5,847 bases of DNA from an uncultured euryarchaeote (GTDB lineage: Archaea; Thermoplasmatota; Thermoplasmata; UBA10834): contig CALMQK010000353.1 of assembly GCA_937872085.1 (NCBI GenBank), positions 1 through 5,847 on the forward strand, given 5' to 3'. The notes under the pieces were generated by a model, which worked only from the letters and a program-made list of their open reading frames with translations, made no database searches and was not told where the DNA came from. Both the position numbers and the translations under genes were made by a program. Shown one piece after another: positions 4,291 through 5,847 of the stretch (the stretch's first letter is position 1; each line of letters starts with the position of its first letter).

Positions 4291-5310
4291 TCATCGATGG
4301 GATTCATCGAGCGGTTTCCCGACCATCCTCTTCAGCACATGATCCGTGAAAGTCTTCGAACCATGTCTTCCGCCTAGGTCATAGGTTAGGTGCCCGCTCG
4401 CATAGGTGTCCGAGACGGCTCGCTCGACGGCCCTGGATGCATCATTGAACCCCAGGTGTCTGAGCATCATCGCCCCGGCAAGGATAGTCGCAGTAGGGTT
4501 GGCGATCCCCTTGCCAGCGATGTCAGGCGCAGAACCATGGCTCGGCTCGAAAACCGAATGTTTGGGCCCGATGTTCCCTGATGGCGCAAAGCCGAGGCCT
4601 CCGGCAACACCTGCGGCGACATCGGACAGGATGTCCCCGTATAGATTGAGGGTGACTATCACGTCGAACGCATCGGGTTCGTTTACGAGCTTCAGGGCCG
4701 CTGAATCTACCAGCTGCTCCTCCTTCGTCAGATGCCCTTGCTGCCGTTCCATAAGATCTCTGAACACTTGAAGGAAGAGTCCGTCCGATCCCCTCAAGAC
4801 ATTGGCCTTGTGAACGCAGCAGAGCCTCTTCCTGCCGTTCTCGACCGAGTATCGGATCGCAAATGACACAATGCGCTCTGACGCCTTCCGCGTCACTCTC
4901 CTTAGCGTTGTGACCCCTTCGTCATCGAAGACCTCTCTCTGGGTGTACATCCCCTCGGAGTTCTCCCGGATGATGATGACATCAATCGCGGAGCGCCCAT
5001 GAACGGACACGAGGCTCCTGACCGGCCTCACATTGGCGAACAGGTCCAGCTCCTTCCTGAATGTCAGGACAGGGGACGTGTAGTCGCTCCTTTCCGATGA
5101 GGTGACCGCCCCGAATAGGCAGCTGTCACAGCTCTTCATGAGGTCGAAGGTCTCGTCGGGGAGATAGCTCCCATGCTTCTCTTTCGCCAACTGACCGATA
5201 TCCGCATGGATGAAATCCAGCTGGTCGGTGGCTTGCTTCAGTACATCGACAGCGCATTCGACGACCTCTGGGCCGATCCCATCTCCCGGAAGGACACAGA
5301 TGCGTTTCAT
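4291..5310 (-). CDS. leuB: 3-isopropylmalate dehydrogenase family (beta-decarboxylating dehydrogenase)
   Basis: 339 residues, normal for the family. Oxidises and decarboxylates 3-isopropylmalate to 2-oxoisocaproate in leucine synthesis, if LeuB. Seen: N-terminal MKRICVLPGDGIGPEV; FRKELDLFANVRPV at 84-97 with substrate-carboxylate Arg85 and Arg95; IIIRENSEGMY at 112-122 with Arg115 and catalytic Tyr122; HKANVL at 167-172 with catalytic Lys168; metal-binding Asp202 (VDSAAL), Asp226 and Asp230 (NLYGDILSD); and HGSAPDIAGKGIANP at 258-272, with Asp263-Ile264 typical of NAD rather than NADP use. The RENSEG segment is shared with homoisocitrate and isocitrate dehydrogenases, so a homoisocitrate-type role cannot be excluded; ilvB nearby favours LeuB. 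Start: ATG 5310 is preferred because it directly precedes the first strand, with GAGTGAG upstream; a GTG at 5325 overlaps the previous stop by 4 bases. Probably co-transcribed with the coiled-coil gene. Confidence 0.88.
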   Translation of the reverse strand: MKRICVLPGDGIGPEVVECAVDVLKQATDQLDFIHADIGQLAKEKHGSYLPDETFDLMKSCDSCLFGAVTSSERSDYTSPVLTFRKELDLFANVRPVRSLVSVHGRSAIDVIIIRENSEGMYTQREVFDDEGVTTLRRVTRKASERIVSFAIRYSVENGRKRLCCVHKANVLRGSDGLFLQVFRDLMERQQGHLTKEEQLVDSAALKLVNEPDAFDVIVTLNLYGDILSDVAAGVAGGLGFAPSGNIGPKHSVFEPSHGSAPDIAGKGIANPTATILAGAMMLRHLGFNDASRAVERAVSDTYASGHLTYDLGGRHGSKTFTDHVLKRMVGKPLDESHR

Positions 5311-5321
5311 GGAGCGCGTTC

Positions 5322-5847
5322 TCACTCTTGCACGAGCTTCGCGAAATCGACGAAGTGCTTCTCGATCCGTGCTATCCTCTTTCGGCTGTCGTGGATGTCC
5401 TTATCGATCTTGGCGGTCATCCTGCGGAGCTCTTCCACCAGGCCTTCAGCCTCCTTCTCCAGCTTGCCTAACTTAGTATCATGCGATAGCGCCCTCGTAG
5501 TGTGTTCTTCGATCCTCTTCTCGAGGTCCGCCTGGCGCTCTTTTTCAGCCGTCTTCGAGAAGTAGTTCTCCACCTTGGAGTTGAGCATGGTCAGGATGTT
5601 AGAGACCTTCTCGAGTTGTTTCTCGAGGCGCTCGATCCGGTCCTGCAAATCCCCCAATTTGCCGGATGCTTCGGGGGCCGATGCGAGCTTCTCTATCTCG
5701 AACATCCGGCTCTCGAACATCTCGAGCTTGTTCTCAGTGTCTGCGAGATTCTTGATCCCTTCTGAGATGTCTTCCAGGAGCTCCTTCTCCGGGAACTCTC
5801 TCGTCACGCTCTGCCCCCCCTGGACGTAGGCCTTCAGCGATTGAAGC
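5322..5847 (-). CDS. Coiled-coil protein of unknown function, 5' end probably beyond window
   Basis: I do not recognise this protein. Nearly all of the visible 174 residues look like a charged alpha helix: Glu-, Lys- and Arg-rich, with Leu/Ile/Met at heptad spacing, for example DLQDRIERLEKQLEKVSNIL, then DLEKRIEEHTTRALSHDTKL and RKRIARIEKHFVDFAKLVQE at the C-terminus. No signal peptide, membrane segment or catalytic motif is visible. A GTG at 5807 could start a 161-residue protein, but it lacks a clear ribosome site (only a run of seven Gs upstream). The frame stays open to the right edge with codons G/C-rich at the third position, so I annotate it as running off the window. Its stop TGA (5324-5322) is 11 bases before the leuB-like ATG, implying one transcript. 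A scaffold or structural role is possible but unsupported. Confidence 0.75.
   Translation of the reverse strand, partial: LQSLKAYVQGGQSVTREFPEKELLEDISEGIKNLADTENKLEMFESRMFEIEKLASAPEASGKLGDLQDRIERLEKQLEKVSNILTMLNSKVENYFSKTAEKERQADLEKRIEEHTTRALSHDTKLGKLEKEAEGLVEELRRMTAKIDKDIHDSRKRIARIEKHFVDFAKLVQE

Overview
The window looks archaeal, most likely from an uncultivated euryarchaeote of the Thermoplasmatota type; the lineage is a weak inference. The evidence is a B-recognition element plus TATA box in front of the tRNA gene, other TATA-like boxes at sensible distances from starts, GGAG/GGTG-type ribosome binding sites, a GAG-anticodon tRNA-Leu with an encoded CCA, and a standalone MttB-family methyltransferase. 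Protein genes fill most of the window, all on the minus strand and G/C-rich at third codon positions. The only plus-strand gene is the tRNA.

In minus-strand transcription order, the right part holds a coiled-coil protein of unknown function whose frame runs off the right edge. It is followed within 11 bases by a 3-isopropylmalate dehydrogenase-family gene (leuB-like). That gene converges on a plus-strand tRNA-Leu(GAG) with its own archaeal promoter. A 187-base divergent region then carries the tRNA promoter on one side and a probable promoter and dyad for the next minus-strand unit on the other. That unit pairs an MttB-superfamily (trimethylamine methyltransferase-like) protein, with valine where pyrrolysine would sit, with a short threonine-synthase-like PLP enzyme 14 bases downstream. 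Last comes ilvB, the large subunit of acetolactate synthase, cut by the left edge after 413 residues.

The most striking element is the 223-base gap in front of ilvB. It contains a TATA-like box. About 23 bases downstream, where a leaderless archaeal mRNA would begin, is a 28-codon ORF. Its second half is packed with Val, Ile and Leu codons (11 of residues 11-26), and its five Leu codons are all different. A 9-bp inverted repeat pairs the beginning of this ORF with its end. A second, strong hairpin begins at its stop codon and shares bases with the first stem, and the ilvB ribosome binding site follows directly. This is the layout of a branched-chain amino acid leader-peptide attenuator, here in what appears to be an archaeon. 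No U-tract follows the hairpin, so control of translation, or a non-classical termination mechanism, fits better than a bacterial-type terminator.

Branched-chain amino acid synthesis is the common theme: ilvB, the leuB-like gene, a tRNA-Leu, and possibly the threonine-synthase-like enzyme if it feeds isoleucine synthesis. The MttB homologue does not fit that theme and its substrate is unknown.
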